Assembly: GCA_001642005.1 (NCBI GenBank)
Contig: LWCA01000311.1
Span: forward strand, 1 to 32,750
Reading direction: 5' to 3'
Source: Intoshia linei
Lineage: Eukaryota; Orthonectida; Rhopaluridae
Length of the DNA: 32,750 nt
The notes under the pieces are model-generated. The model saw only the letters and a list, made by a program, of their open reading frames with translations. It did no database searches and was not told the DNA's origin. Every line of letters starts with the position of its first letter. Within the stretch, counting starts at the first letter, position 1. Position numbers and translations under genes: made by a program. Shown one piece after another: positions 10,551-22,286 of this stretch.

Positions 10551-12904
10551 TTAATGGCCTTTACAAACCCATCTAAATTTTTCCGAAACATTGATTGTAT
10601 CGGTATGGCTAATTGAACACCATTGACACTGACATGCAAAACATCTGTAGTCACGGTCAAATTTAGACTCCTTTTTCATTTTTGTAATGTTTGGTGAATT
10701 GTTACGAAAAAATAAATAATCTACATTGTTCGACCATTTTTGATTACATAAAATGACCACATCAATATCGCATTTGAGACATTTCATGTTGTGACAGCAT
10801 CTATTTAATTTTTATAAGAAACACATTTATTTATGTATTTTATTACAATTTACAAATCTGTATACCAATGTTTCTTATCACTGTAATGACCTACTTTTTA
10901 TGGTTAGAAAGCCAAATTACTTTTTTTAATCTTTTGAAACATTTTTGAAGGTGAATTGCTACCCACAACCAGAGTGTGGAGAGGGGCTACGGGCCTAAAA
11001 TCATGAGTGGTCTACTTTTTAATGTATTAATAAGTAACGTTGAATTTCTTAATCATACTAAAATTTCGATAATTAATGCGATTTCCAAGGGCTATTTTTA
11101 ATTTTTAAATAATGAACGAGCGATTAAGCAATTTTAAAAAAAATGATAATGGTCTACAATTATCATATGGCCCGGGCTTACTGCTGACTCTCCACGACCC
11201 TACCTCCAACTGAACCGAAATAAGATGAATACAAATTTGAATAAAATTATAAGTTGGATTTATACAAATTTCTATTGTTGATATGGGGTTATGATCCAAA
11301 AAAGTGTAGGAATCATTGGACTAATATTACTAATCAAAATTGACCGACACTAAAAAAATTTAAACATTTAAATTAAGATTTAATTTCAATTTTCTTTCAT
11401 TTAAAATTCTACTTTCAAATTTTTAAGGAATAATATTTTTTGAATCAGACTGGAATTATGATCATTGATAATGATCACATTTCAACAAAAATTAAAATTT
11501 GTTTGTTTACTGTTAAAATATTCAAGCATGACATTTAAATACAATTAAAGTACATAGAATACAAAATATACCGTTTTAAAACCATATCCGATAAACCCAA
11601 GTCCACTTTATTTCCTCCGGCAAAAACGTTAGTGCATTTTCTAAAATAAAAAATTATAAATACTTAAACTTTTTAATATTGCCTGCAATATAAATAATAA
11701 ATAACAAAAATAAATAAAAATTTTGCGCCATTAGTTTTGATAAAGTTGATAGTTGGTTACTCAAGTTTTGCAATATTAAATTAATTTTAAATTAATTTTT
11801 ACAACTCTTTACTAAAGATTCTATAGTATATTAAATGTAAAAATTGACATATATTATTATATTTTTTTAAAAATTAATAATATTGAAAATTAGTGGGATG
11901 ATAAATACAAATACAAATGTAGTAGTTTAAAAAATATATAATAGTTTAAAAATATCATAAAAATAGTTTAAAAATATCTGTAGCAATCGGCAAAAATTGA
12001 ATATACATAATTTTAATAATTTTAGATTTGACCATGATAATGATCTATACATTATTATATTAATAAACTATCTGTTTCATCTACAATAGTTTACTAGTAG
12101 AATTAAATATTGTATATTTTACTCAAATTTAGCTTGATATACTTAAATCAGTGTTTGCTAAAATGGGTGGGGTTACCCCACTGGTGTGAAATAATTTCAT
12201 TTTTTTTACAAAAGGTACGTTTATGTTTAAGTTTCATGTACTATTATATTCTGCTTCTTTAAACAATTCCAAAACAAATTTTCGTAGAAATTTTTCTAAG
12301 AATCACATTAAAATTTTTTACCAACGCAGAGATGACTCTAAAAAAAGTGTGTCTACTAGTTAAAATAATGTTTATTACACGTTTGGTGTTATACACCTAT
12401 TTATCAACCACATGAATAAGAATGTTAATCATTAAGTTATTTCATAGACCACGGTTTGGTTTTCTTTTATATATTTTTTTCATTGATAAAAATTCCCGTA
12501 AATTTATACAAAATTTAAAATTACTTTATGGTCTTCGTTTCACTATTGTAATTTGAATTATGCTAAAATGGGAGATTGATTTTACAAATTATTTAATTTA
12601 CATTAATTTTGTCCTGTTTACTATCTTCGTTTATTTCATCAATTTGAAATTCTTTTAATAACTTATCTAACGTTTTTATTTGAGGCGTTCTAAATATATA
12701 TATAGAATATAAATTTATTATCATGATTTATGATAGATTTTAGCCACGACGAATAAATGTGTATTTATCTCAATATATACATGATTTAAATTATTGTTAC
12801 GTTTCTTGAATGAAATTTTCTTTATTTTCAATTTTTTTTTTGTTTTTCGTATTATTTTCAAAGTTATCTATCAAGTTATCAAGGTCGATATTAATATCAT
12901 CCAT
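10551..12904 (-). CDS. CFAP418: CFAP418 (C8orf37) ciliary protein, complete
   Basis: Five exons in 5'-3' order: 12801-12904, 12602-12689, 12525-12562, 11572-11640, 10551-10800, with introns of 111, 39, 884 and 771 nt. All phases match, giving 182 residues (human about 207). The short acidic N-terminus MDDINIDLDNLIDNF resembles the human MAEDLDELLDEV start, and a lysine-rich linker follows. The conserved C-terminal domain has CLKCD, VDYLFFRNN, ACQCQW and the terminal WVCKGH, matching human IACDF, CDYLFFRNN, ACQCSW and WVCGKH; the CxxC, CxC and final C...H are kept and may bind metal. The human gene is mutated in retinal dystrophy and Bardet-Biedl disease, and the protein is associated with cilium base and photoreceptor outer segment function. 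A tiny upstream ORF (ATG CAA TAA) precedes the start. Confidence 0.92.
12563..12601 (-). other. Ultrashort intron 2 of CFAP418 (39 nt)
   Basis: Donor AAT|GTAAAT and acceptor CATTTTAG, phase 0. It joins the 88-nt exon 2 to the 38-nt exon 3. Exon 3 is required to bring the downstream conserved exon into phase, which independently supports this intron. Confidence 0.8.
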
Positions 12905-13042
12905 TTCTTGAATTCCGCTATTATTGCATTATATACGTATTTATTTGTTTATTTTTATCTCTATAGATTGAAGTTATAACAATAATACACCGATAATAAT
13001 TTGAAGATAAATCGAAATATTTTAGAATTATTTCATTTAAAG

Positions 13043-13223
13043 CAGAGTTTTTAAACTTTTTAGTTCACAGTACCATTTAATTAATTAACGATTTGACTAC
13101 TTCCTATAAGAAAACCCCTTTTAATTTTTTGATAAATTTTATATATTTCATGTTTCCTTTGAGGTTCAAATAAATAAATATTTTGAAATTGGAGTCCGTG
13201 TACTATTTGAATCGGGATCACTG
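13043..13223. mobile_element. hAT-like MITE, short copy of the 23459-23986 family
   Basis: Starts CAGAGTTTTTAAAC and ends GAATCGGGATCACTG. The last 90 bases (CCTTTGAGG..., TTTTGAAAT, GTCCGTGTACTATTT) closely resemble the right end of 23459-23986. Flanks ATTTAAAG and ATCTAAAC agree at 6 of 8 positions. Probably an internally deleted copy. Confidence 0.6.
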
Positions 13224-13474
13224 ATCTAAACTTTTTACACAAAATCCAATGAATGTTCAATGCGTATGTATTTATGTTAATTATCCGTAAATTTTAACTT
13301 CATTTTTATTATATATAAAAATTACATATATTATTTTGAAGTATTCACTTTTGTGAATCACTATTGTATACAGATCTGAATATTATCATACTCCAAACCT
13401 TTCCATTTTATCTTCATGAGGCCCTTGTATTTTATATTCGGGTGATCCCGAGCTTGGTAGGTACGTCTCTGACT

Positions 13475-13919
13475 CAGTAGCGGATTTAAATGGGGTGCAG
13501 GGAGATTGTCACCATGGTGTGACAAATGTGCTCCTATAATATTTTAATTTGTATATTAACATTGTATAAAATTTAAAAATGCTTTTAGGACCCATCAAAT
13601 TTATGACCTAAATCTTATGACCAAATCTAGGACAGTTTATTGAATTATGCTTGTTATCAATGAATACGTTTTATGTATATTAATTTGTTATTGAAGTTTA
13701 ACAACAGTTTAATTTAAATCATCAGACTTAAGGTTGTTGATAATCGAAAGAGAACTTACCGAAAATGTCGATGTTGATGCAGTTGTTGAAAAATTTATAA
13801 AATAAAGAAATATATTAATAAACATAATATAAAAATTAAAATGTAAATACATTATATGAGTTTAGCCCCTAATAATTATTTCGCCCCCCCCCTAGCTGAA
13901 AATTCTAGACCCGCCTCTG
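13475..13919. mobile_element. hAT MITE, 445 bp, perfect 8-bp TSD
   Basis: CTCTGACT occurs exactly at 13467-13474 and 13920-13927. Left end CAGTAGCGGATTTAAATGGG; right end, read inverted, CAGAGGCGGGTCTAGAATTT. A run of C at 13883-13892 is the subterminal G-run of the inverted end. Lies upstream of the lysine-rich gene. No coding capacity. Confidence 0.85.
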
Positions 13920-14233
13920 CTCTGACTGTGTAATTGAATAGAAACCTATGACGATATAATATGTTATGTTTGTATATGAAGTAAAATTGACTTATTTGTT
14001 TACAATGAAATATTAACGTGATTAATTTAGACACCTTTCTGTGTATAATTATTGATATAAGTCTTATAAAATACAATTTACTTTTCAAAATAAACTGATA
14101 CATTTCAATGTTTACCAGGAAAAGTATCAGTTTTCGTTGAAACCAGTTTTGTTTATTTTATATTTATTAAATGTTCAATTTAAATAAGTAAATAAAAGAT
14201 ACTCTTTGTTATCGGTAAAATTTAAAGATAAAA

Positions 14234-17200
14234 ATGACAGGTAATTTTTTTAATTCTAAATTTGGAATTGCATAATATTCGATTTTGAACTACATGTGTG
14301 TATGAATAATTATTCATAAATTTTATACGATTTTATGCAATCATTAAAAAACACAGATTCGGCCACGACTTATGTATTCTAAGCAAGAAGTAATAATTAG
14401 TATCATTTAAACGGATAAACAGATGTAAATGATAATACCAAAAAAGATTTTGATAAAGACATTTTCAATTATATTTTTATCTAATTGCACGTGAAACTGA
14501 TTAAAAATTTTACTAAAATACACTAGAAAATGATTTATGATAATAATATTAAAATTAATATACCATGATGATTTGATTGTCATTGACGAGTAATTGCTAG
14601 ACTTATAAAAGACTAACGTTTGCGTGAAAACTTTTTTTATTATATAATTTATAATTAATAATAATATTTAGAAAAAAATCCAGTTGTAAACAATGGTTAC
14701 GTTGATAATAAGGTATATTTTATTAATATTTTTATATTTCTTTGATTCATTTTTATTTATTTTTTAGAGTTCAAAAAATTCACGGTATTTACATTTACAT
14801 TAATTGATAAGTATTATTTATAAAAATTATAATTTATAAAGATGTGTATTTAATGTTTGGTTAACCTTGAATATTATTTTTATTTGTTTATGTTTATTTA
14901 CAATGTATATTTGACATTTTCAAGATTTTTACAAATTAAAAACGGTAGTACATGTATGTGATTTATGTGAAATATCAAAATAACAATATTTATACAAGTG
15001 ATTCACAACCACGGAATTTCTCCTTCATTTTTGATTTTATTTTGATTGATAAGAATGTTCTATTAATCCAAAAATTTATTTATTTTATATCATAAATTTT
15101 ATAAACTATACTTTCGTTTGCGAGTTTGACAAACATTTGACTTTTACACAAAGTAGTGACGATTTTTAGCGTTTTAGGGGTGTTGCCATGTTATATAATA
15201 ATAAAATAATTATTGTTCTCGTCTTTCGTCGGCACCGGACTCATCACACAGCATTACCGAGAGTTCACATAGACCACTTTGGCCACTCATGGGGTACCAA
15301 ATTATATTTTTTTTAGTTTAGGGGTTCCAACTGTGAAGTATGTTGAGAACCGCTGCTCTTAATCGTTGCGTACCACACTTTTACAATACGAATGAATATG
15401 TAAAACAAAAAATTACACAGTTCATCTATCCTTGTAAAAAAATACGTTCAGTTAATAATGTATGGAATTATTTTAAAGCTATTAAAGATAAACATAATTA
15501 AATGTCAGTTTTTGTTCTAGTTCTCGTAAGTTTTATTTAAAAAAATTATTAAAATATTTCTAAAACTATAACGTTTAATATGAATATATATACATAATAT
15601 GTATAATCCAATATATTTAATAAAAATTTAATTTAGTTTTGAAGTCATTCAGAAAGAGGGAGATGAAGACAGTCACACATCTTCAATGTTTAGCTATGCG
15701 ACATACAACGGAAATCCAAATTACCCATCAACCAATGCTAAAAAGAAAATTTCTAAACATGATGAAATATCAGCATCAAGGTCTGTTAGTTCTTATTCAA
15801 ATTCCAATTCTCGATCTAATTCAAATTCAAATTCCCGTTCAGGTTCCGATTCCGATTCAGATTCACGTTCTAAAAGTTACTGTGAAACTGGACCGAATAA
15901 AAACACAGCTTTAATGAGTAGTTCAGATTCCAATTCTGAATCGTATTCAGAATCTGGTTCTGATTCCAGCAAATCGATTTCAAAACATTCAAAAGCAAAA
16001 TCGAAAAAAAAAAAAAATAAAAAAAGTATAAAAAAAAGTAGATCAAAGTCTTATTCGTCGTATAGTTTGTCATATTCAAGTTCAGACACTTCAACAGAAT
16101 TGCCATTTACAGAATCTAGTTCTTGTTCAGAATCTTCGGTAGAGTCTGCCAAGAAAAAATCTATATTATCCAAAAAAAAGACTAAAAAAAAAACTAAAAC
16201 TGTAAAAAATTTGATTGATTTATCTACAATGACGCTATCTCAAGTTAACAAGGCTCTGGGTCAATTAACGTTGAGTTTAACTAAGCCGGATGATATAATT
16301 GGTCAATACATTTTACAATCCAATGTAGAAAAACGAGATATACTTAAATTGGCCCGTATTGACGGTCGATCTAGTTTACTATTGAAATATTATAATTCAG
16401 ACTTCAAATATTTGAAAAATTTAAACAAAAAACAGACAAGTATAAAATCTACTGATGAATACAATGAAACTAAAAAAAAGATGATACTAGACTGGTTGGA
16501 AAGCAAAGTACAAGCAATTAAAAATGAAGAACTTGAAAAGGCTAGAAAAGCAGGTAAATTACCATTGATTAAACATTTAACTATGGTGGAAACTAATGTT
16601 ACCCCACCAAAATCTACAAAAAATTTGATTATTGAGAATTCAATCATTAACAGAACCGGTTATGTCGTAAGGCAATCTCCCAATTATTATCCAAAATATC
16701 AAACAATTCCACCACAATCATTTCATTCCAAGCCGATTACCTACATGAATTATACTCGCCAAAATATGGAAAATATGCACCCTAATATGGCTTATCAAAA
16801 TTTGCTGAATGACACTAATTTTTCTAAAGGTAAAAAGGAAAATGATGACGTAATGAAAAAAAATGAGGTCGAATATCTTAAAAAAATTAAGGAAATTGAA
16901 AAAGATCATGAAAATGTCAAAAAAAATAAACATAAAACGGAAAAAAAACATGGACATTCCACCGATGATTCTTATTCCACTGATGAAACAAAATTTCAGG
17001 AATCTAAAAAAAATGCTAATAAAATTGCGCAAGGGAAAATTAAAGTTCAAAAAAAAATTAAAAAATTAAATAGCATTCAAAAAATTAAAGAAATTGAAAA
17101 AAGTATTTTTAAATTAAATAAACAGGTTCAGAAGGAAAAAGAATCCAAAACTACACAAATTCATTCAAGTAATCAACATGAATTACAACCAATAGAAATT

Positions 17201-20200
17201 AATCAACATCAACACGATAGTCCATCAAACTGTATATTTTTATTTATTGAGTTTGGTCTAATTTTTGTATTTATTGTTTTTGGCTATTGCAGTGGTTCCC
17301 GATTGGGGTCCAAAACTATATGCTGTGGGGTCAGTGAGATTGAAATAAAAATTTTATCAACTTATCTTTATTTCTAATATTTATTACAGAGTTACCAGAA
17401 ATTGGGAATTTATTCTAAAACCTAGAAAACGCTACATTATTATTTCAAAAATCCCACTATTAATCACACCATTAATAAAATTTAATAAAACATACCATTT
17501 TAAACATCATGGAAAAATTTGATTTTACTAAATCTTATGAACAATAACTTTTTAATCCATAACCCAAAATTAAAAATCTAATTTTATCAACTTAAATAGA
17601 GGCAAAATATCTCTTTTTCAATATTTTTTTACTCCGGTTGTATAACGCGGAATAAAAACTTTGGCTACCACTGAATCAAATAATAAATATAGGAAACAAT
17701 TTGTTTTTAATGTGTATATAATCAGATAAACAATTGCCATCTGATCGGACCATTATTGCTCTCCATATTACTCCGAAATAATTATATATTGGTGGTTAAA
17801 AATTTCAATCGCTTCTCAACTTAAATACTTATAATACTACTCAATTTAAAATAATAATAATTAAAATCATATATTTTTAAATTAACACTATTTTACAGGT
17901 GTGAGTAGAAAAAGGCAAAAACAAAATTTGAAAACAGAAACATTTAAAAAGCTAAAAAATGAAGATATTCAAGCACCTCAAAAAACTGACGACATTAAAA
18001 AAGTAAATGTAATTTTAAGTAAAAATACCGCCAACATTGAAAATAAAAATGTTAAAGAACCAACAATAATTGAAGTAATTGATAATAGTAAGGAATTGTC
18101 GGAAGAAGCCTACACGGTAGAACAAAATAAAAATAATTTGATGGAAACAGATCATTACGGCAAGGGTGATATAATTAATGAAAAAACAGATAATATAGAA
18201 AATGAATTGACAGAAATAAATAAATGTCAAAATGAACCTTCACTGTCACCAATAACTAAAAAAAATAAAAAAATAAATGATAATGAAGAAAAGAACAAAA
18301 TTAAAGACAAAAAAAAAATTAAATATGAACCTATACCTATTACAATTACACCAATTGAACCAGAAATTGTTAAAATAACCAAAGAAAGTCGAAATTTACC
18401 TCCTCCAGTCATGGAAGACAGTCTTATTTCAGATGGAAATGAACCAACTAGTGTTAAATTATTGGAAAAGGAAAAGTCTAAAAAAGAACGAAAACTTTTG
18501 AAAAGTAAAATAATAAAAATGGAAAAGGCATCTGAATCTGAAAACCTTGTGGAACACGTAGATATAAGCAAAAAAGTAAAAAAAAATAAAGATAAAAAAA
18601 GTTCAAAAAAGAGTGATAAAAGCAAAAAAAGTAAAAGTAGTAAAAGCAGTAAGAGCAGTAAATTAAAAGTTCAAAGGAACGATAAAGACAATAAAGACGA
18701 TAACGTAAATGAAAAAGGTGTACAAATTGAAACTACTCAAACAATTGAAACAAAATTAAATAAAAACTTAAAAAAAAATATTGCATCTATTGATGATCAA
18801 ATTCAAATGAAGAAAATTGAAAAATCTGAACCTTTTGCAAAGTCTACAATATCTGAAAAGTCAGATGAATCTGAAAAATTTCAAAAAATTGAAAAATCTG
18901 AAATATCTGAAAAAAAATTAAGAAAATTAGAAAAATCTGAAAGACGTAAAAAGAAGAAAGAAAAAAAACAAAGAGAAAAAGAAAAAGTCAAAGAAGAAAA
19001 AAAAAAGAAGAACGGTAAAGATAAACTAAAGTCACATAAAGATAAACATGAAAAAACTAAATCCAAAGGAGATAAAATTAAAAAACATAAAAAGACGAAA
19101 AAACCAAAAAAAATAGATTTACCAATAATGAACTTAGAAACTGACATGGATATTACAATGCATTCGGATAAACACACCAAAATTAATTTTAATTCAATCG
19201 ATTTAGACGCACCGTTTGAATCAGAGAAACGTAGATTAAAAAATGAAAATCGTGAATCATTAAAAATTGTTTTACCTAAACCAAAAGTAGACATTTCGAC
19301 TATAGCATTAATGTACCAGAAAAACAAAGAAGCAAAATCTATAATAACAAATTTGCCTAAACTTATGACTGGTAGTATGACCAAAAAACGAAAATTAGAT
19401 GAAATAATTGATTCAAAAAACGAATCTACGAAAAAATTGAAATTGTCGAACGGATCTGTTAAAAAACAAGATATAACGCCTGCATTGTCTGAAAAGGAAA
19501 ATTTAATTAATGAAGATATTGAATTAAAAAAATTAAAAAGTTAAAATAAAATTAATAAACCTGAAATTATCAATTTAGAAGAAACTGCCAGTAAACAAAA
19601 TGACTACGATATCATTTCGCAATATTCAAATTCCTTTTCCGAATCAAATTCAAATAATTCAAGTTATCTAAAAGATTCTGAAATTTTAGAAAATTCACAC
19701 GCTAAACCCGAAACATTGAAGAAACTAGCTACAACTTTTGGAACGGAAAGTAATGGTTGTATGATTTTGTCAGATGAAAATCAAAAAATCCCAGAAAATG
19801 TTAATTTTGATCAAAATGCCAATTTTATACTTTTATGTCAGTTAAAAACTCACGAACATTTAATGGTAAATTTACATTTTGTTAATAAATAAATTATGAT
19901 TATACTGTAATCAGAATAGAAATAAATTAACATACACTATATTAAGATATATCATATATTATAGAAAGGAAAAAACAAGTTAAAATTTTATTTTTTTTCG
20001 AGGTCTATATTTTTGATTTCAGGTTTCAAATCAATAATAATAATTTTAATTTTTTGAAAATTTTACTCTCCAGGGCCAACCTATTGATTTTTTTAATTGT
20101 TGATTTTGGATAAATAGACCTTCATTTTAAAAAAATTAACTTTTTTTATGCATAAATTTACATAAAAATCAAGTTAATTTACATTATTTTAGATGCTAGT

Positions 20201-21614
20201 AAAATACTTTGAAGATTTGGAAATTATGGCAAAGGAATTAAAAGAAACAGTAAACATTGAAAAATTACACAAAATTATATCTCAAGAATTAACGGCTGCG
20301 GCAACAGCTTCAAGTTTATCCTTAGAAATAACCCAAGAGTGTTCAAAATTATCTTGCCAAAATACATTCAAAAAAACCAAAAGTCGATCGATTAAAATAT
20401 CTAAAAATTCTCACTTAAAAAAAAATGTAAAACCACAAACAAAAAAAAAAATTGTATTGTTACAAAAGAATGACAAGATTAACGAAACATTGAATAACGA
20501 GACTTTAGAAATTCCCGAAATTGAAAAAATTGGGAAGGAAAAAAATTTATATAGCGAAAAGAGTGATAATATTAAAAAACAAGATGAGAATGAAAAAATG
20601 GTCAAAGACACATTCAAAATTAACATAGAACAGGAAAAAAATTCACTTAAACCGAAAATAAACCAAAAAGAAAAAACAATTTATGAAAAAGGTTTATTAG
20701 AAGAAAATAGTACTGTCTTTAAAAATTTGTACTCAAACAATATACAATTAAGAGCAAAGGCGCATGTAGACATGATGAAATCTTTAATGGATCGAAATTC
20801 CCACGAGATAAAACTGAAGGCATTTTTAATTGGCAAGGGTATAGATCCAGCTTTATATAATCCAAAATATACATTTTCAGCAAATATGCGGCAGTGTTAT
20901 AATCCTAATACAATTCAGCCAAATTATAACTATACACCATTTGTTAAAAATCACAATTTCGCTCCTTATACTTCACAAATTCAAAAAAAACCTATAGCAT
21001 ATGATTATATTGTAAAGGATTTTGAAAGAATAGCAAGAATTGAAAACAATAAAAAAAATAACCTGAAACGCACACAAAATAGTAAAAAACATGTAGATAA
21101 CATAGTTAAAGATAGTTTTGACAATTTAAATACAAATTCAAATGTAAATTTAAATAAAAATGTAGAAAAGGTCAATAATGACGATAGCGGATGTTCGCTA
21201 ACTATAGAAAATGAAAAGGTGCAGAAGGAAAATGTAAACAATGTAGAAATTGTAAAAGAAATTATTCAAAATGAAACTGACCGAGAACCAGAATGTATAC
21301 CAGAGCCAGAAACGTATGAAACAATTCACGATGAACAAAAAGCAGAAACACCTGATATCACAAAAATTATAAATGAAGAAAAAAGTCAAGTTAAAACGAA
21401 TAATATTCAAATTGCCAAAGATGAACAAGAAAAGTCTACCACAAACGTTCCATATGTCGAGAATGTGGTTATGCCAATTACCGAAGACGGAGAAGAAAGT
21501 ATAATTTTAATTTATCGAACTGAGGATGAAAATAGCCAAGATGTAAAACCTTGTCCAAATCATGACGATGATATTTCTGCAAACGAAGAAGCGATTGTTT
21601 TGAGTAGTGATTAA
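14234..21614 (+). CDS. Large lysine/serine-rich protein, unknown family (1,669 aa)
   Basis: Seven exons: 14234-14240, 14672-14712, 14768-14784, 15637-17231, 17899-19539, 19579-19865, 20193-21614 (TAA). Introns are 431, 55, 852, 667, 39 and 327 nt; every junction keeps phase and the total is 5,010 nt. Residues 66-200 are rich in Ser with Arg or Asp (SNSNSRSGSDSDSDSRSKS) plus Lys-runs. Around 214-330 is the most structured stretch (LSTMTLSQVNKALGQL, LLKYYNSDFKYLKNL, MILDWLESKVQAI). Residues 554-1100 are highly charged with KSSK and EKSE repeats and Lys-runs resembling nuclear localisation signals. The last exon has a second less charged block (LMDRNSHEIKLKAFLIG, NPKYTFSANMRQCYNP) and an acidic tail ending in EEAIVLSSD. 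I recognise no family. A mostly disordered nuclear protein is an inference. AATAAA lies at 21803. Confidence 0.8.
14768..14784 (+). other. Putative 17-nt microexon of the lysine-rich gene
   Basis: Bounded by TTTTTAG and GTATTT, it encodes SSKNS plus two bases of Arg. It is needed to join exon 2 (phase 0) to the acceptor at 15636 (phase 2). An alternative without it uses the acceptor at 15650-15652 (CATTCAG), which is in phase with exon 2 directly. Both isoforms are possible. Confidence 0.5.
17290..17673. mobile_element. hAT-like element inside intron 4 of the lysine-rich gene
   Basis: Starts CAGTGGTTCCCGATTGGGG and ends GGCTACCACTG. Its interior from 17385 to 17530 is clearly homologous to 23585-23745 (GTTNNCAGA, TTGGGAATTTA, CATTATTATTTCAAAAATC). 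No matching target-site duplication remains. Because the intron frame stays open into this element, raw translation attaches a false hydrophobic tail to the exon-4 product. Confidence 0.7.
19540..19578 (+). other. Ultrashort intron (39 nt) hiding an in-frame TAA
   Basis: The lysine-rich frame meets TAA at 19542-19544, yet the same frame then stays open and protein-like to 19865. A GT-AG intron with donor GTTAAAAT and acceptor CAATTTAG spans exactly 39 nt, removes the stop and keeps phase 1. DRAM intron 5 (35 nt, GTTAAAT donor) and CFAP418 intron 2 (39 nt) show the same style. Alternatives are a true stop, readthrough or an assembly error. Confidence 0.75.
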
Positions 21615-22286
21615 GTTGTGTACATTAATCGGTATTTAATACAATTAAAATTGTTTATTCAAAAATATTTTACAAAATTTTTAAATTTTACATTTTTCGA
21701 CTTGATAAATTACGTTTTTCATTTGTCTTTTTGGTTTTCTTTTCGTCTTTTTTGGTTTTAATTATATTTCTATTAAATTAATATAGATCAATTAGATACT
21801 ACAATAAATAAAATATCAATTTGCAGAAATATTTAATAATTTAATTAAACATTACTTATAACAGAGATTCTCAACTTACTTATGGCTATCGTATTTGTGC
21901 CAAATTTTGAATACACATGTACTATTCTATCCTTTTATCATAAATATGGTAATAAACTTTTCCTTGTATCATAAAATAGATGGATATAGCTAACAATTTG
22001 GATGAGTTTAAATATTTATTGCTGAAAATGTTTTCAAGGGGTTTATAGATTAAACACACACAAAATAAAAATAAATTAAATATGAATTATTACATTTAAT
22101 GTTCTAAAAAGGTATTAAGCTCTCAAACATTTCTTGAACCCTTAAAAATAATAACCTCAATTTAAGAAGAAATATATAATAGATTATATACCACTTCCTA
22201 AAAATTGGCCCCATTTCGGAGATATCGCCATTAAGAAACTCTGTTTAAAATTGATTTTTATTTCCGTGTAAATTTAATATAAATTT
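21615..22286. other. Spacer between convergent lysine-rich and ELYS genes
   Basis: A+T-rich 3' flanks. AATAAA at 21803-21812 may serve the + gene; the ELYS poly(A) signal is annotated separately. An hAT-like end (CAGAGATTCTCAACTTA) begins near 21862, but I cannot find its partner. Confidence 0.5.
22257..22262 (-). terminator. Poly(A) signal AATAAA of ELYS
   Basis: Reads AATAAA on the minus strand 25 bases beyond the predicted ELYS stop (TAA at 22287-22289). The close spacing supports the exon chain used for the ELYS C-terminus. Confidence 0.6.

Larger units (their letters stand above)
12905..14233. other. Divergent 5' spacer between CFAP418 and the lysine-rich gene
   Basis: Presumably holds the promoters of both genes. 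It carries two hAT-like insertions (13043-13223 and 13475-13919). I see no TATA box or other site that I can support in such A+T-rich sequence. Confidence 0.45.

Noticed and set aside
17232-17377. Hydrophobic, membrane-like C-terminus of the serine-rich ORF
   Set aside because: It starts at a GTATAT donor and runs into an hAT-like repeat, so it is intron read-through rather than a transmembrane anchor.
17899-19544. Stand-alone lysine-rich ORF beginning at a GTG and ending at TAA
   Set aside because: It has no ATG start; its left edge is a splice acceptor joining in phase to the exon ending at 17231, and its right edge is explained by a 39-nt intron.
15870-21428. Numerous Phe/Leu-rich minus-strand ORFs opposite the lysine-rich exons
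   Set aside because: They are complements of AAA/GAA-rich codons and have the expected poly-Phe/Leu/Ser shadow composition.
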